Shown in pieces: positions 19,455 to 28,385 of a DNA stretch of 64,000 nucleotides. Every line of letters starts with the position of its first letter. Within the stretch, counting starts at the first letter, position 1. The notes below the pieces were generated by a model, which saw only the letters and a list, made by a program, of their open reading frames with translations, was not told where the DNA came from and ran no database searches. The position numbers and the translations under genes are program-made. Source of the DNA: Roseateles sp. SL47 (lineage in GTDB: Bacteria > Pseudomonadota > Gammaproteobacteria > Burkholderiales > Burkholderiaceae_C). The stretch is taken from assembly GCF_026625885.1 (NCBI RefSeq), contig NZ_CP113068.1, positions 4,712,001 through 4,776,000 on the forward strand, given 5' to 3'.

Positions 19455-19552
19455 CACGATGGGTCAGCGAATTCAGGAAAGGAAAGACGCCGTGGAAACA
19501 CAGCAACGGTGGTGGGGCGACGGCGGAATGAGGGGTGGCATCTCCGAGGGTC

Positions 19553-19593
19553 CTTGATGAAATCTTGATGATTCGCCGAACGTGCCTTGAAAC
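19553..19593. promoter_or_regulatory. phased direct repeats, likely response-regulator operator
   Basis: CTTGATGA occurs at 19553-19560 and again at 19564-19571, an exact 8-mer direct repeat with an 11-bp period. A related CTTGAAAC lies at 19586-19593, 22 bp further on. One-turn direct repeats are how OmpR/PhoB-type regulators bind DNA. The site sits between the divergent regulator and efflux genes. A -10-like TATAGA lies at 19614-19619, 20 bp before the outer-membrane-factor start. Confidence 0.55.
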
Positions 19594-19638
19594 TCCTCGT
19601 CGAAGCTTCGGGGTATAGACACCTTCGAGCGCTCTCGC

Positions 19639-21102
19639 ATGATTTCACACTTCGCCCTCCGCCGGGGGCATCGCGTTCAACGCACGGCCGCGGCAGGCCT
19701 GATCGCGCTGACTGTGGCGGGATGTGCCCTCGCCCCGCCTGCGCAGCGTCCCGAGATGCGCGTGCCGGCACGCCTGTCCGACGACGGAATCCCGCTGAGC
19801 ACGCAGACCCGCCCGGACGTGGCTCTCACACCGCAGGAGCGTGATTTCATCGCTGCGTTGGCTCCCGACCGCGATCTGGTGCCCCTGGTCGCACGAGCGC
19901 TGGCGGCCAACACCGACTACCGGCTGGCGGTGCTCCAGGTCGCCCAGTCCCGGGCCCAGTACCGGCTGCAGCAGACCGATCGGTGGCCGAGCGTCGGCCT
20001 CTCGGCGACCCAGTCGCGCCAGCGTTTCGACAGCGCGGAGCAGGACGCGCGGTATGGCCAGAAGCTGGTCTCGGCCACCCTCGGTCTCGACGACTACGAA
20101 CTGGACCTCTTCGGCCGGCTGAAGTCGCTGTCCGATGCGGCACGCGAGCGCTATCTCGCCTCGTCCCACGGGCAACAGGCGGTGCGAGGCGCGCTGGTCG
20201 CCGAGGTGCTCCGGCTCTACATCCTGGAACGCAGTGCGGCGCAGGCGCTCGATGTGGCGGCAGCGCTCCATGCCCACAGCGCGGACCTGCTGGCCATCGG
20301 GCAGCGTCAACGCTCGGTGGGCCTGGCCTCCAACGACGACGTCGACCGCCTTCGGGCGCAGGACGACCGGGCGGCCGTGGCCGAGGCGCAGTCGCGCGAG
20401 TCGCATCTCGGCCTGCTGCGCGCGTTGCGGTTGATGACCGGATCGGACGTCGTGCCGGTGGGGCCGCTGGCGCCGCTGGCCCACGCGTCAAGCCAGCCGG
20501 CCGCCTTGCGCGACCTGGACTCGCGACTGCTGCTTCAGCGTCCGGACGTGCAGCAGGCCGAGGCCGAATTGCGTGCAGCGCATGCGGACATCGGTGCCGC
20601 ACGGGCCGCGTTCTTCCCATCGATCCGCCTCAGCACCGGCATCGGCACGGCCAGCGACGGCCTGCGTGGTCTTTTCGCGAGCGGCAGCGGTGTCTGGAGC
20701 TTCATGCCGCAGTTGACGCTGCCGCTGTTCGACCACGGCCGTCGCCAGGCCGCGCTCAATCTGGCCCAGCTGCGGCACGAGACGGGCGTCGTCAGCTACG
20801 AACAGGCCGTACAACGCGCGTTCCGGGAAGTGCTCGAGGCCCTCGACGCGCAGCCCACCTGGCGTGAGGCCGAGCGCCGTCAAGCCGATCAGGACGATCG
20901 CACGCAGCGCCGCCTGCAACGCACGACCGCCCGCGCCGAGGCTGGCTGGGTCGATCGCGCCGACCTGCTGGCCGAGCGCATCGTGGCCGGGCAATCAGCG
21001 CTGGCCCGGCTCGAGGCGCAGCGCGACGTGGCGCTGAACCGGGTGGCGCTTTTCCGCGCCTTTTACGGCGTCGCGCTGCCCGGCTCCGCCGCTTCCCTTT
21101 GA
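19639..21102 (+). CDS. outer membrane factor (TolC/NodT/OprM family lipoprotein)
   Basis: This 487-residue efflux channel subunit has a lipoprotein-like leader, AAAGLIALTVAGCALAPPAQ, with the lipobox cysteine near residue 29. Two OEP domains follow, with the family's helical hairpins (for example LLLQRPDVQQAEAELRAAHADIGAARAAFFPSI). It forms the trimeric outer-membrane tunnel of a tripartite RND pump. It is the first gene of a four-gene operon, and the adaptor and pump are encoded downstream. The regulator/kinase pair is divergent. Confidence 0.92.
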   Translation: MISHFALRRGHRVQRTAAAGLIALTVAGCALAPPAQRPEMRVPARLSDDGIPLSTQTRPDVALTPQERDFIAALAPDRDLVPLVARALAANTDYRLAVLQVAQSRAQYRLQQTDRWPSVGLSATQSRQRFDSAEQDARYGQKLVSATLGLDDYELDLFGRLKSLSDAARERYLASSHGQQAVRGALVAEVLRLYILERSAAQALDVAAALHAHSADLLAIGQRQRSVGLASNDDVDRLRAQDDRAAVAEAQSRESHLGLLRALRLMTGSDVVPVGPLAPLAHASSQPAALRDLDSRLLLQRPDVQQAEAELRAAHADIGAARAAFFPSIRLSTGIGTASDGLRGLFASGSGVWSFMPQLTLPLFDHGRRQAALNLAQLRHETGVVSYEQAVQRAFREVLEALDAQPTWREAERRQADQDDRTQRRLQRTTARAEAGWVDRADLLAERIVAGQSALARLEAQRDVALNRVALFRAFYGVALPGSAASL

Positions 21103-21158
21103 ACCTTCCCCTGCTGCGTCCAGCACATCAGCCCCATATTTGCCTTCCTGGAGTCTCC

Positions 21159-21989
21159 ATGTCTCATCTGTCTCATCGCATTTCCCTCGTCCTTTCTCGC
21201 ATCGGCGTAGCACTCGTCGCTTCGATGACCGCATCCGGCGCCGCCATCGCCGCAGATGGTCTGACGCCGTCCCCGCTGTTCGGCGACAAGACCGAGATCA
21301 CCGTCGGCGCCGCGGCGCAGTTCGCGCCACGCTACGCCGGCGCCGACCGCACGCGGCTGCAGCCGGCCGCCGTGCTGGTCGTTCAGCGCGGCGTGTTTTT
21401 CCTCGACACGACGCGCGGCGCCGGCCTGCAGTTCCAGACGGACTGGGGACTGTATGGATCGCAGTCGATGTTCTACGACTTCGGGCGCCTGCAACGTGAC
21501 AGCGACTGGCGCCCCGGCGACCGCCGCCTTGCCGGCATGGGCGACGTGCGGGGCTCGCTGACCACGCGCAGCCTGCTCGTGCAGGACCTGGGTCATGGCC
21601 TCTCGGCCAGCGTCGAGGCGGAATTCGCGCTGCACGATGGCGCGCGCCGGAATCGATACCGCACCGGCGTCGAGTACGACGTTCTGAAGGCCGGGCGAGA
21701 ACACGTGACGCTGGACGTCGACGCCTTGTGGGGTGACCGCCGCTACAACCAGGCGTACTTCGGCGTCACGGCGGCGCAGGCGGCCAGCAGCCGTTTCGCC
21801 GCCTTCCAGGCCGGTGGAGGCCTCTATGCGGGCAGCGTGGCGGCCACCTGGGAGCACCGCTTCGACCCGCACTGGACGGGATCGCTGGAACTGCGCGGGA
21901 CGCATTACCTCGACAACGCGGCACACAGCCCGGTCGTCGAACGCCGCAATCCCGTGTCGACCACCCTGGCAGTCACCTACGCCTTCTGA
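21159..21989 (+). CDS. MipA/OmpV family outer membrane protein
   Basis: This is a 276-residue beta-barrel protein. The ATG at 21159 is chosen because GGAG lies at 21150-21153 and a good signal peptide follows (VLSRIGVALVASMTASGAAIAADG). An upstream in-frame ATG at 21099 would add 20 residues before the signal sequence. The mature part shows alternating amphipathic strands and ends in LAVTYAF, an outer-membrane insertion signature with C-terminal Phe. MipA-type proteins are often under two-component control next to efflux genes, as here. Its precise role in the pump operon is unknown. Confidence 0.88.
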   Translation: MSHLSHRISLVLSRIGVALVASMTASGAAIAADGLTPSPLFGDKTEITVGAAAQFAPRYAGADRTRLQPAAVLVVQRGVFFLDTTRGAGLQFQTDWGLYGSQSMFYDFGRLQRDSDWRPGDRRLAGMGDVRGSLTTRSLLVQDLGHGLSASVEAEFALHDGARRNRYRTGVEYDVLKAGREHVTLDVDALWGDRRYNQAYFGVTAAQAASSRFAAFQAGGGLYAGSVAATWEHRFDPHWTGSLELRGTHYLDNAAHSPVVERRNPVSTTLAVTYAF

Positions 21990-22005
21990 TTCGATGCAAG
22001 CAACG

Positions 22006-23160
22006 ATGAAACTGCCCTTGAGCAGACACCCTTCCCGCCGCTTCGCGAGTGCCTGCCTGCTGGCGGTGGCGGCCACGGTGCTTGCCGGCTGCGGCCGCGC
22101 GAACGTGGCGCCACCCGCTGCGCCGCGCACCGTGAAGCTGGAGACAGCCGGCATCGGCGCTGCGAGCAGCGACACCCGCTTCATCGCCATGGTCCGGCAG
22201 GAGCAGCGTGCCGACCTCGCCTTCGAACAGGGCGGTCGCATTGCGGCGATTGCCGTCGAGGTCGGTGACCGCGTGCGCCAGGGCCAGGTACTGGCACGGC
22301 TGGACCCGGCACCGATGCTGTTGAAGCTGCGTCAGGCCGAGGCGCAGCTGCGTGCCGCGGCCGCGCAATGGCGCGTGCGCGACAGCCAATGCCGGCAGCA
22401 GCAGGCCATGTTCGATGACGGGGCAACCTCGCGCGCGACGCTGACGGCGGCGGAGTCCGCCCTCGATGCCGCTGCTGCTCAGCGGCAGATGGCGGAAGCC
22501 GACCTGACGCTGGCGCGGCGCACGCTGCATCAGAGCGAGATCCGCGCGCCCTTCGACGGCAGCGTGGTCGCGCGGCTGGCACAGCCGCAGGGCGATGCGG
22601 CGGCGGGCCAGATCTTGCTGCAGCTGGAGGGCCTCGGGCGGCCACAGGCAGTGGCCGTCCTCCCGGGGGACATCGCCAGCCGGCTGCAACCGGGCGCGTT
22701 GGTGCGCGCGCGGCGTGCCGGTGCCGCCGAGCCCTTCTCGATGCGCTTGCGCGGTGTCTCGTCGCGCCTGGATGGCGGCGGCAGCGCCCAGGTGATCCTC
22801 GACTTTCAGGGCGCGGCCAACGCACTGCGCAGCGGCGACAGCCTGTCGCTCGACCTGATTGATGCGCCTGCCGGAGTGCCCGCTGGTGCCCAGGCCGGAG
22901 CGCTCACGGTGCCGCTGTCGGCGGTGATCGCCGACGCCCGCGGCGTCAACGCCGCTGTCTTCGTTTATCAGCAGGCGGCCGGGCGCGTCACCCGTCGCCC
23001 CGTGACCCTCGGCCCGATGGCCGGTGAGCGATTCGTCATCAGCGCCGGCCTGAAACCCGGCGAGCAGATCGTGACGGCGGGGGCAGCCTTCCTGAGCGAT
23101 GGGCAGGCGGTCCAGCCGCTGCCCGTGGCATCGCGCCTCGCCGACGGAGGCTCCCTGTGA
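22006..23160 (+). CDS. RND efflux periplasmic adaptor (membrane fusion protein)
   Basis: This 384-residue adaptor links the inner-membrane pump to the outer-membrane channel. The N-terminus has a lipoprotein signal ending LLAVAATVLAGCGRAN, with lipobox Leu-Ala-Gly-Cys. The lipoyl/biotinyl half-motifs are IAAIAVEVGDRVRQGQVLARLD and LHQSEIRAPFDGSVVARL, separated by a coiled-coil hairpin (about residues 100-165). Beta-barrel and membrane-proximal domains follow. An alternative ATG at 21994 adds four residues. The 3' end overlaps the pump start by 4 nt (GTGA). Confidence 0.92.
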   Translation: MKLPLSRHPSRRFASACLLAVAATVLAGCGRANVAPPAAPRTVKLETAGIGAASSDTRFIAMVRQEQRADLAFEQGGRIAAIAVEVGDRVRQGQVLARLDPAPMLLKLRQAEAQLRAAAAQWRVRDSQCRQQQAMFDDGATSRATLTAAESALDAAAAQRQMAEADLTLARRTLHQSEIRAPFDGSVVARLAQPQGDAAAGQILLQLEGLGRPQAVAVLPGDIASRLQPGALVRARRAGAAEPFSMRLRGVSSRLDGGGSAQVILDFQGAANALRSGDSLSLDLIDAPAGVPAGAQAGALTVPLSAVIADARGVNAAVFVYQQAAGRVTRRPVTLGPMAGERFVISAGLKPGEQIVTAGAAFLSDGQAVQPLPVASRLADGGSL

Positions 23161-26100
23161 AGCTCACGCACTCCGCCCTGAGGGCCAGTCGGCTGACCCT
23201 GTTCACCGCCGTGCTGCTACTGTTGGCCGGCGTGGCGACCTTCCTGGATTTCCCTTCGCAGGAAGAGCCCTCCGTCACCGTGCGCGACGCGCTGGTATCG
23301 GTCGCCTTCCCCGGCATGCCCAGCGAGCAGGTGGAGCAACTGCTCGCCAAACCCACCGAAGAGCGCCTGCGCGAGATCGGCGACCTCAAGCGGATTGTTA
23401 CCACCGTGCGGCCCGGCAGCGCCGTGCTGCAGCTCACCGCCTACGACCGGGTGAGCGATCTTCCCGCGCTCTGGCAGCGCGTGCGTGCCAAGGCCGGTGA
23501 GGCCGCCGCCGAGCTGCCCGCCGGCACGGTGGGCCCGTTCGTCGAGGACGACTTCGGCCGCGTCGCCGTCGCGTCGATCGCCGTCACGGCGCCAGGCTTC
23601 GGCATGAGCGAGATGCGTGAGCCGCTCCGCCGGCTGCGCGAGCAGCTCTATGCGCTCCCGGGCGTCGAGCATGTGTCGCTCTACGGCCTGCGCGAGGATC
23701 GCGTCTACGTCGACTTCGACCGCGCCCGCCTGGTCGAGGCCGGCGTGGCGCCGGCCTCGATCGCGCAGCAACTGCAGGCGCAGAACGTCATCGCGCCCGG
23801 CGGGCTGATCTCGGCGTCCGGGCTCGCCATGACGGTCGCGACCTCGGGCGAGATCCGCGGCCTCGACGATCTCCGCCACTTCCTCGTCACGGTGCCAGTG
23901 GCCGCCGGCAGTCGTCAGGTGCCGCTTAGCCAACTGGCGCGGATTCAGGTGTTGCCGGCCGATCCGCCGGAGAGCGCCGCAGTCTATCAAGGGCAGCCGG
24001 CGGTTGTCGTGGCGGTGTCGATGGCCCAGGGGCGCAACATCGCCGCCTTCGGCAAGGCGCTGCAGGCAAAGCTGGAAGAGACCCAGCGCCTGCTCCCGGT
24101 GGGCTTCGAGCAGCACGTGGTCACCTTCCAGGCCGACGTCGTCGAGCGCGAGATGGGGAAGATGCATCACGTCATGGGCGAGACGGTGGTCATCGTCATG
24201 GCCGTGGTGATGCTGTTCCTGGGCTGGCGCACCGGACTGATCGTCGGCGCCATCGTGCCGCTGACCATCCTCGGCACGCTGATCGCGATGCGCGCGCTCG
24301 GCGTAGAGCTGCAGACGGTGTCGATCGCGGCGATCATCCTGGCGCTGGGTCTGCTCGTGGACAACGGCATAGTCATCGCCGAGGACATCGAACGCCGCCT
24401 CGTCGCCGGCGAGGAACGCCGCTACGCCTGCATCGAGGCCGGCCGCACACTCGCGGTGCCGCTGCTGAGCTCGTCGCTGGTGATCGTGCTGGCCTTCTCC
24501 CCCTTCTTCTTCGGCCAGACGGCCACCAACGAGTACCTGCGCTCGCTGGCGGTCGTGCTGGCGGTGACGCTGCTCGGCTCCTGGGTGTTGAGCCTCACCG
24601 TCACGCCGCTGCTATGCCTGTACTTCGCCCACGTGCCGGCGACTCATGGTGCCCCTCATCAGGGCGGATCGCGCTTCTATCGCGGCTATCGCGCGCTGAT
24701 CGGATGGGTGCTCGATCACAAGGCTCTGTTCATCGGCAGCATGGTCGCGTTACTGCTCGCGGCGGGCGCGGTGCTGTCGAACATCCCATACGACTTCCTC
24801 CCCAAGTCGGACCGGCTGCAGTTCCAGATGCCGGTGACGCTGCAGCCGGGCAGCGACTCCCGCCAGACCTTGCGTACCGTCGAGGCGATGAGCCGCTGGC
24901 TGGCCGACCGCAACGCCAATCCCGAGGTCGTGGACAGCATCGGCTATGTGGCCGATGGCGGCCCCCGCATCGTCCTCGGGCTGAATCCGCCGCTGCCGGC
25001 GGCCAACGTCGCGTACTTCACCGTCAGCGTGCAGCCGGGGACGCGGATCGACGACGTCATCGCCCGAGCCAAGCGGCACATGCGCGTGCACTTTCCCGAG
25101 CTGCGAGCGGAGCCGAAGCGCTTCTCGCTCGGCAGCACCGAGGCCGGCGTCGCAATCTATCGCGTATCGGGGCCCGACGAGGCGGAACTGCGGCGCATCG
25201 GCGGCGAGATCCAGGCCGCGCTGGCCTCGGTGCCCGGCAACGTCGATGTCTACGACGACTGGATGACGCGCGTGCCGCGGCGCGTGATCCAGGTCGATCA
25301 GGCGCGGGCGCGCCAGGCGGGTGTCTCCAGCGACGACGTCGCCCGGGCCTTGCAGATGCGCTACGGCGGCGTCGCGGCGTCGGTCGTTCACGACAACGGC
25401 GTGTCGGCGCCCATCGTGCTGCGCGGCGGCGCGTCCGAACGCGCCGCCGATGGCTCGCCCGCCGACACGCTGGTGTATCCGTCCGCAGACGGCGCGCCGG
25501 TGGCCCTGTCGGCCATCGCCTCGGTGACCAGCGACACCGAGCCGTCGACGCTCGTGCGTCGCAATCTCGTGCGCACGCTCACCGTCACCGGGCACAACCC
25601 GACGCGGACCACCAGCGAGCTGGTGCAGGCGATCGCGCCGCGGATCGCCGCCATCGCCCTGCCTCCGGGATACCGTATCGAACTGGGCGGCGAGATCGAG
25701 GACTCGGCCGAGGCGAATCAGGCGCTGCTCGAGTTCATGCCGCATGCGCTGATCGCGATCCTGCTGCTCTTCATCTGGCAGTTCAACTCGTTCCGCAAGC
25801 TGTTCATCATCGTCGCCAGCGTGCCCTTCGTGCTGATCGGCGCGACGCTCGCGTTGCTGCTGACCGGATATCCGTTCGGATTCATGGCGACCTTCGGCCT
25901 GCTGGCGCTGGCCGGGATCATCGTCAACAACGCGGTCCTACTGCTGGAGCGCATCGAGGCGGAACGCGCCGCTGGTCTCGGCCGCCGCGAGGCCGTCGTT
26001 GCCGCGGCAGTCAAGCGCCTGCGGCCGATCGTGATGACCAAGCTGACCTGCATCGTCGGCCTGATCCCGCTGATGCTGTTCGCGGGACCGCTGTGGACCG

Positions 26101-26204
26101 GCATGGCGATCACAATGATCGGCGGACTGGCGCTGGGCACGCTGGTGACGCTCGGGCTGATTCCGGCGCTGTATGACCTGCTTTTCGGCTGGCGGAAAGC
26201 GTAA
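23157..26204 (+). CDS. RND family efflux transporter permease
   Basis: This 1015-residue proton-driven inner-membrane pump belongs to the AcrB/TriC superfamily. It has an N-terminal membrane segment, two large periplasmic loops and clusters of transmembrane helices. TM4 contains LALGLLVDNGIVIAEDIERR with the conserved Asp, and the C-terminal repeat has LLALAGIIVNNAVLLLERIE. The start is GTG at 23157, overlapping the adaptor stop, so the two are translationally coupled. Sequence style (FPSQEEPSVTVRDALVSVAF) is closer to TriC-type pumps than to AcrB. The substrate is unknown; antimicrobials or envelope-active compounds are likely given the adjacent sensor kinase. Confidence 0.95.
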   Translation: MKLTHSALRASRLTLFTAVLLLLAGVATFLDFPSQEEPSVTVRDALVSVAFPGMPSEQVEQLLAKPTEERLREIGDLKRIVTTVRPGSAVLQLTAYDRVSDLPALWQRVRAKAGEAAAELPAGTVGPFVEDDFGRVAVASIAVTAPGFGMSEMREPLRRLREQLYALPGVEHVSLYGLREDRVYVDFDRARLVEAGVAPASIAQQLQAQNVIAPGGLISASGLAMTVATSGEIRGLDDLRHFLVTVPVAAGSRQVPLSQLARIQVLPADPPESAAVYQGQPAVVVAVSMAQGRNIAAFGKALQAKLEETQRLLPVGFEQHVVTFQADVVEREMGKMHHVMGETVVIVMAVVMLFLGWRTGLIVGAIVPLTILGTLIAMRALGVELQTVSIAAIILALGLLVDNGIVIAEDIERRLVAGEERRYACIEAGRTLAVPLLSSSLVIVLAFSPFFFGQTATNEYLRSLAVVLAVTLLGSWVLSLTVTPLLCLYFAHVPATHGAPHQGGSRFYRGYRALIGWVLDHKALFIGSMVALLLAAGAVLSNIPYDFLPKSDRLQFQMPVTLQPGSDSRQTLRTVEAMSRWLADRNANPEVVDSIGYVADGGPRIVLGLNPPLPAANVAYFTVSVQPGTRIDDVIARAKRHMRVHFPELRAEPKRFSLGSTEAGVAIYRVSGPDEAELRRIGGEIQAALASVPGNVDVYDDWMTRVPRRVIQVDQARARQAGVSSDDVARALQMRYGGVAASVVHDNGVSAPIVLRGGASERAADGSPADTLVYPSADGAPVALSAIASVTSDTEPSTLVRRNLVRTLTVTGHNPTRTTSELVQAIAPRIAAIALPPGYRIELGGEIEDSAEANQALLEFMPHALIAILLLFIWQFNSFRKLFIIVASVPFVLIGATLALLLTGYPFGFMATFGLLALAGIIVNNAVLLLERIEAERAAGLGRREAVVAAAVKRLRPIVMTKLTCIVGLIPLMLFAGPLWTGMAITMIGGLALGTLVTLGLIPALYDLLFGWRKA

Positions 26205-26291
26205 ACATGCGAGGCTCTGCCCTCGGCATGCCAAGGCGTGCAATGAAACCACGTCGATGACGTGGACGCCCAACATTCGAGGAATGTTTTC

Positions 26292-27791
26292 ATGGGATTT
26301 CTGAGCGAAACACATACTGTGGATCGAGCTGCGGAGGCTCACCACGGGACTCATCACGGTCACGGTCACGGTCGGCCTCTGGCCCATGCGGCACGGTGGA
26401 GTGGATTGTTGGCGCTGACAGCGATCCTGACTGCCTGTTCCAGTTTCCGTCCGTGGACCAACGCGCCGCAGCCTGTAGCACCGGAAAGCGCCGCTCCAAT
26501 CGCCACCACTGCCAGCCCTCAGCCGGTCGTCCGCCCAGTCGTCGTTGCGGTCACGCTGTCGGGCGGCGGTGCACGTGCGGCGGCGTTCGGGCTCGGGGTG
26601 CTGCGCGAACTACACGCGACGGAGTTCACGGTCGACGGGCACGCCACCAACTTGCTGGACCAGGTGGCGCTGATCAGCGGCGTGTCCGGCGGCAGCATTC
26701 TCGCCGCCCATTTCGCGGCATTCGGGAACAAGACACTGTCCCGCTTCGAGCCCGATTTCCTGATGGTTCCGTTCGAGGCCGGGCTCATCCGGCAAGCGTT
26801 CGAGCCCCAGCGGCTTTATCACCTGACCTCGCCGTGGTACGGCCGGACCCACATCCTGGCGCAGCGACTTGACGAGCTCTATCAGGGCCGCACCTTCGGC
26901 GATCTCAAGGCCAGACCAGGCGCGCCGGACCTGATGGTGACCGCCACCGATCTGACGACCGGCGCGCCTTTCGATTTCACGGACGAACAGTTCAAGCTGA
27001 TCTGCTCGGACCTGGATCGAACACCTTTGTCATTCGCGGTCGCCGCCTCCTCCGCGGTACCGATCCTTCTCTCTCCGATGACATTGCAGAACTTCGCCGG
27101 TCAATGCCCGCAGTCACCGCCGCCCAGTCAACGAGCGGACGGAGTAACGGACTACCGCACCCGGATGCTCGCCACTACTGCAGAGACTTATCGAGACGCT
27201 CGCGCCCGCCCATTCATTCACCTGGTCGACGGCGGTGTCTCAGACAACACGGGGGCCCGTCTGATGCTCGACCGGCTCCTGGCCGGCGGTTCAATGGCGT
27301 CCTCCTTTCCTGATGCCCCACCCGCGTCGATCCACCGTTTGATCCTGGTGACCGTCAATTCGGAGCGTGACCTGGCCGAGCGCATCGACGCCAGCGACCG
27401 CGTGCCTTCAACAGGTCAGGTCATGGAGACGCTGTTGTTCGGTGCGGGGGCTCGCGAGACCCAGGTGACGCTCGCGATGCTCAGCGACGACAACCGGCGC
27501 TGGCAGGAAGAACTCCAGCGCAGTCGCGGTTCGCCGGGCAGCCCGTTCGCCGCGGATGCGGAACTTCACCTGATCAGCGTCAGCTTGCACGATGTCCAGG
27601 ACGACAAGATGCGCCACAGTCTCCTGCGCGTCCCGACGGCCTTTACTATCGAGGCGGTCGACGTGCGAGAACTTCAGCAGGCCGGCACCGCCACCTTGCG
27701 CAATGCGCCGGACTTTCAACGGCTGAAGGACAGCCTGCAGGCAATAGACGGGAAGCTTCAAAAAGTTGTGTCGGGAACTCATCAGGACTGA
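26292..27791 (+). CDS. patatin-like phospholipase lipoprotein with His-rich N-terminus
   Basis: This protein has 499 residues. The patatin hydrolase features are the oxyanion motif TLSGGGARAAAFGLG, the nucleophile elbow ISGVSGGS (Gly-x-Ser-x-Gly) and the catalytic Asp in HLVDGGVSDNTG. It would hydrolyse acyl esters of lipids in the envelope. The leader is odd: about 35 residues including a His/Gly-rich run (HHGTHHGHGHGR) precede the lipoprotein signal SGLLALTAILTACSS. GAGG about 8 nt upstream supports the ATG at 26292, and no alternative start sits closer to the signal. The gene stands alone, 87 bp after the efflux operon. Confidence 0.85.
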   Translation: MGFLSETHTVDRAAEAHHGTHHGHGHGRPLAHAARWSGLLALTAILTACSSFRPWTNAPQPVAPESAAPIATTASPQPVVRPVVVAVTLSGGGARAAAFGLGVLRELHATEFTVDGHATNLLDQVALISGVSGGSILAAHFAAFGNKTLSRFEPDFLMVPFEAGLIRQAFEPQRLYHLTSPWYGRTHILAQRLDELYQGRTFGDLKARPGAPDLMVTATDLTTGAPFDFTDEQFKLICSDLDRTPLSFAVAASSAVPILLSPMTLQNFAGQCPQSPPPSQRADGVTDYRTRMLATTAETYRDARARPFIHLVDGGVSDNTGARLMLDRLLAGGSMASSFPDAPPASIHRLILVTVNSERDLAERIDASDRVPSTGQVMETLLFGAGARETQVTLAMLSDDNRRWQEELQRSRGSPGSPFAADAELHLISVSLHDVQDDKMRHSLLRVPTAFTIEAVDVRELQQAGTATLRNAPDFQRLKDSLQAIDGKLQKVVSGTHQD

Positions 27792-28385
27792 ATTTTAGAG
27801 CCCGGAACTCGCCAAGCCCCCAGCACCGGCTCTGCCAGCGCGCCCGCCTGAAGGGCCAACGCCGAGAGCATGCAAGCGGCGGCGCAACCGCCTGCAGAAA
27901 CGCCACAAGAAAGGCTGGATCACAACAGGACGCCGCGACTGCGATCCGGCAAGGTGTGAACGTCCTCAGCAGAAGTCAGGAGTGGACGGTGGGGTCGCCA
28001 GCCGATCTGCTCCAGCGCGTTTCGCGCCAGCTCTTGTGCATTGGCGTAATAAGCAGCCAAATCGTCACAACGCTCGCCGAGTGGGAACCACGCGGGGTTG
28101 GAAGCGATCCAGTCGGCCACACTGGTCAGACCCGCCAGCCAATTCACCATCGGCAAGCTCAAGGCTGCGGACTGTGGCTGACCTTGCGGCGCAAGAACCG
28201 ACCAATAGACATCGATCAGGGACTGCCGCGCCTCCTGCCAGCCTGCCCCTTCACGCAGTGGCGTTCCCCATCGGACTTCTGATGACAAGAAGTGGTAGCC
28301 ATGATGCGCGCAATGAGGCTCTATCTGCGGCAACCAATCTGGCGTATCTCACGACGCGCTTTCTGGAAATGCATCGCCCCCCGAA
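27792..28385. other. intergenic region containing a cas gene relic
   Basis: This stretch separates the patatin-like gene from the convergent protease operon. Its right part (27920-28333) is a decayed Cas3 fragment, listed separately. The left 128 bp hold nothing recognisable. No CRISPR-like repeats are present here or elsewhere in the window. Confidence 0.5.
27920..28333 (-). pseudogene. fragment of CRISPR-associated Cas3 (HD-domain part)
   Basis: The 137-codon frame contains LAGLTSVADWIASNPAWFPL, a close match in style to the conserved LAGL-x-x-x-ADWI-x-SN-x-x-WFP segment at the end of the HD nuclease domain in type I Cas3. It is followed by the helical linker YYANAQELARNALEQIGW. An HHG motif (HCAHHGYHF) lies near the start, as in Cas3 HD domains. 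The usual N-terminal H-x-HD part is missing, and an in-frame TGA lies about seven codons upstream of the TTG at 28333. The frame ends before any helicase motif. There is no adjacent cas gene or array. It looks like a dead remnant; residual expression as a small HD protein cannot be excluded. Confidence 0.6.
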
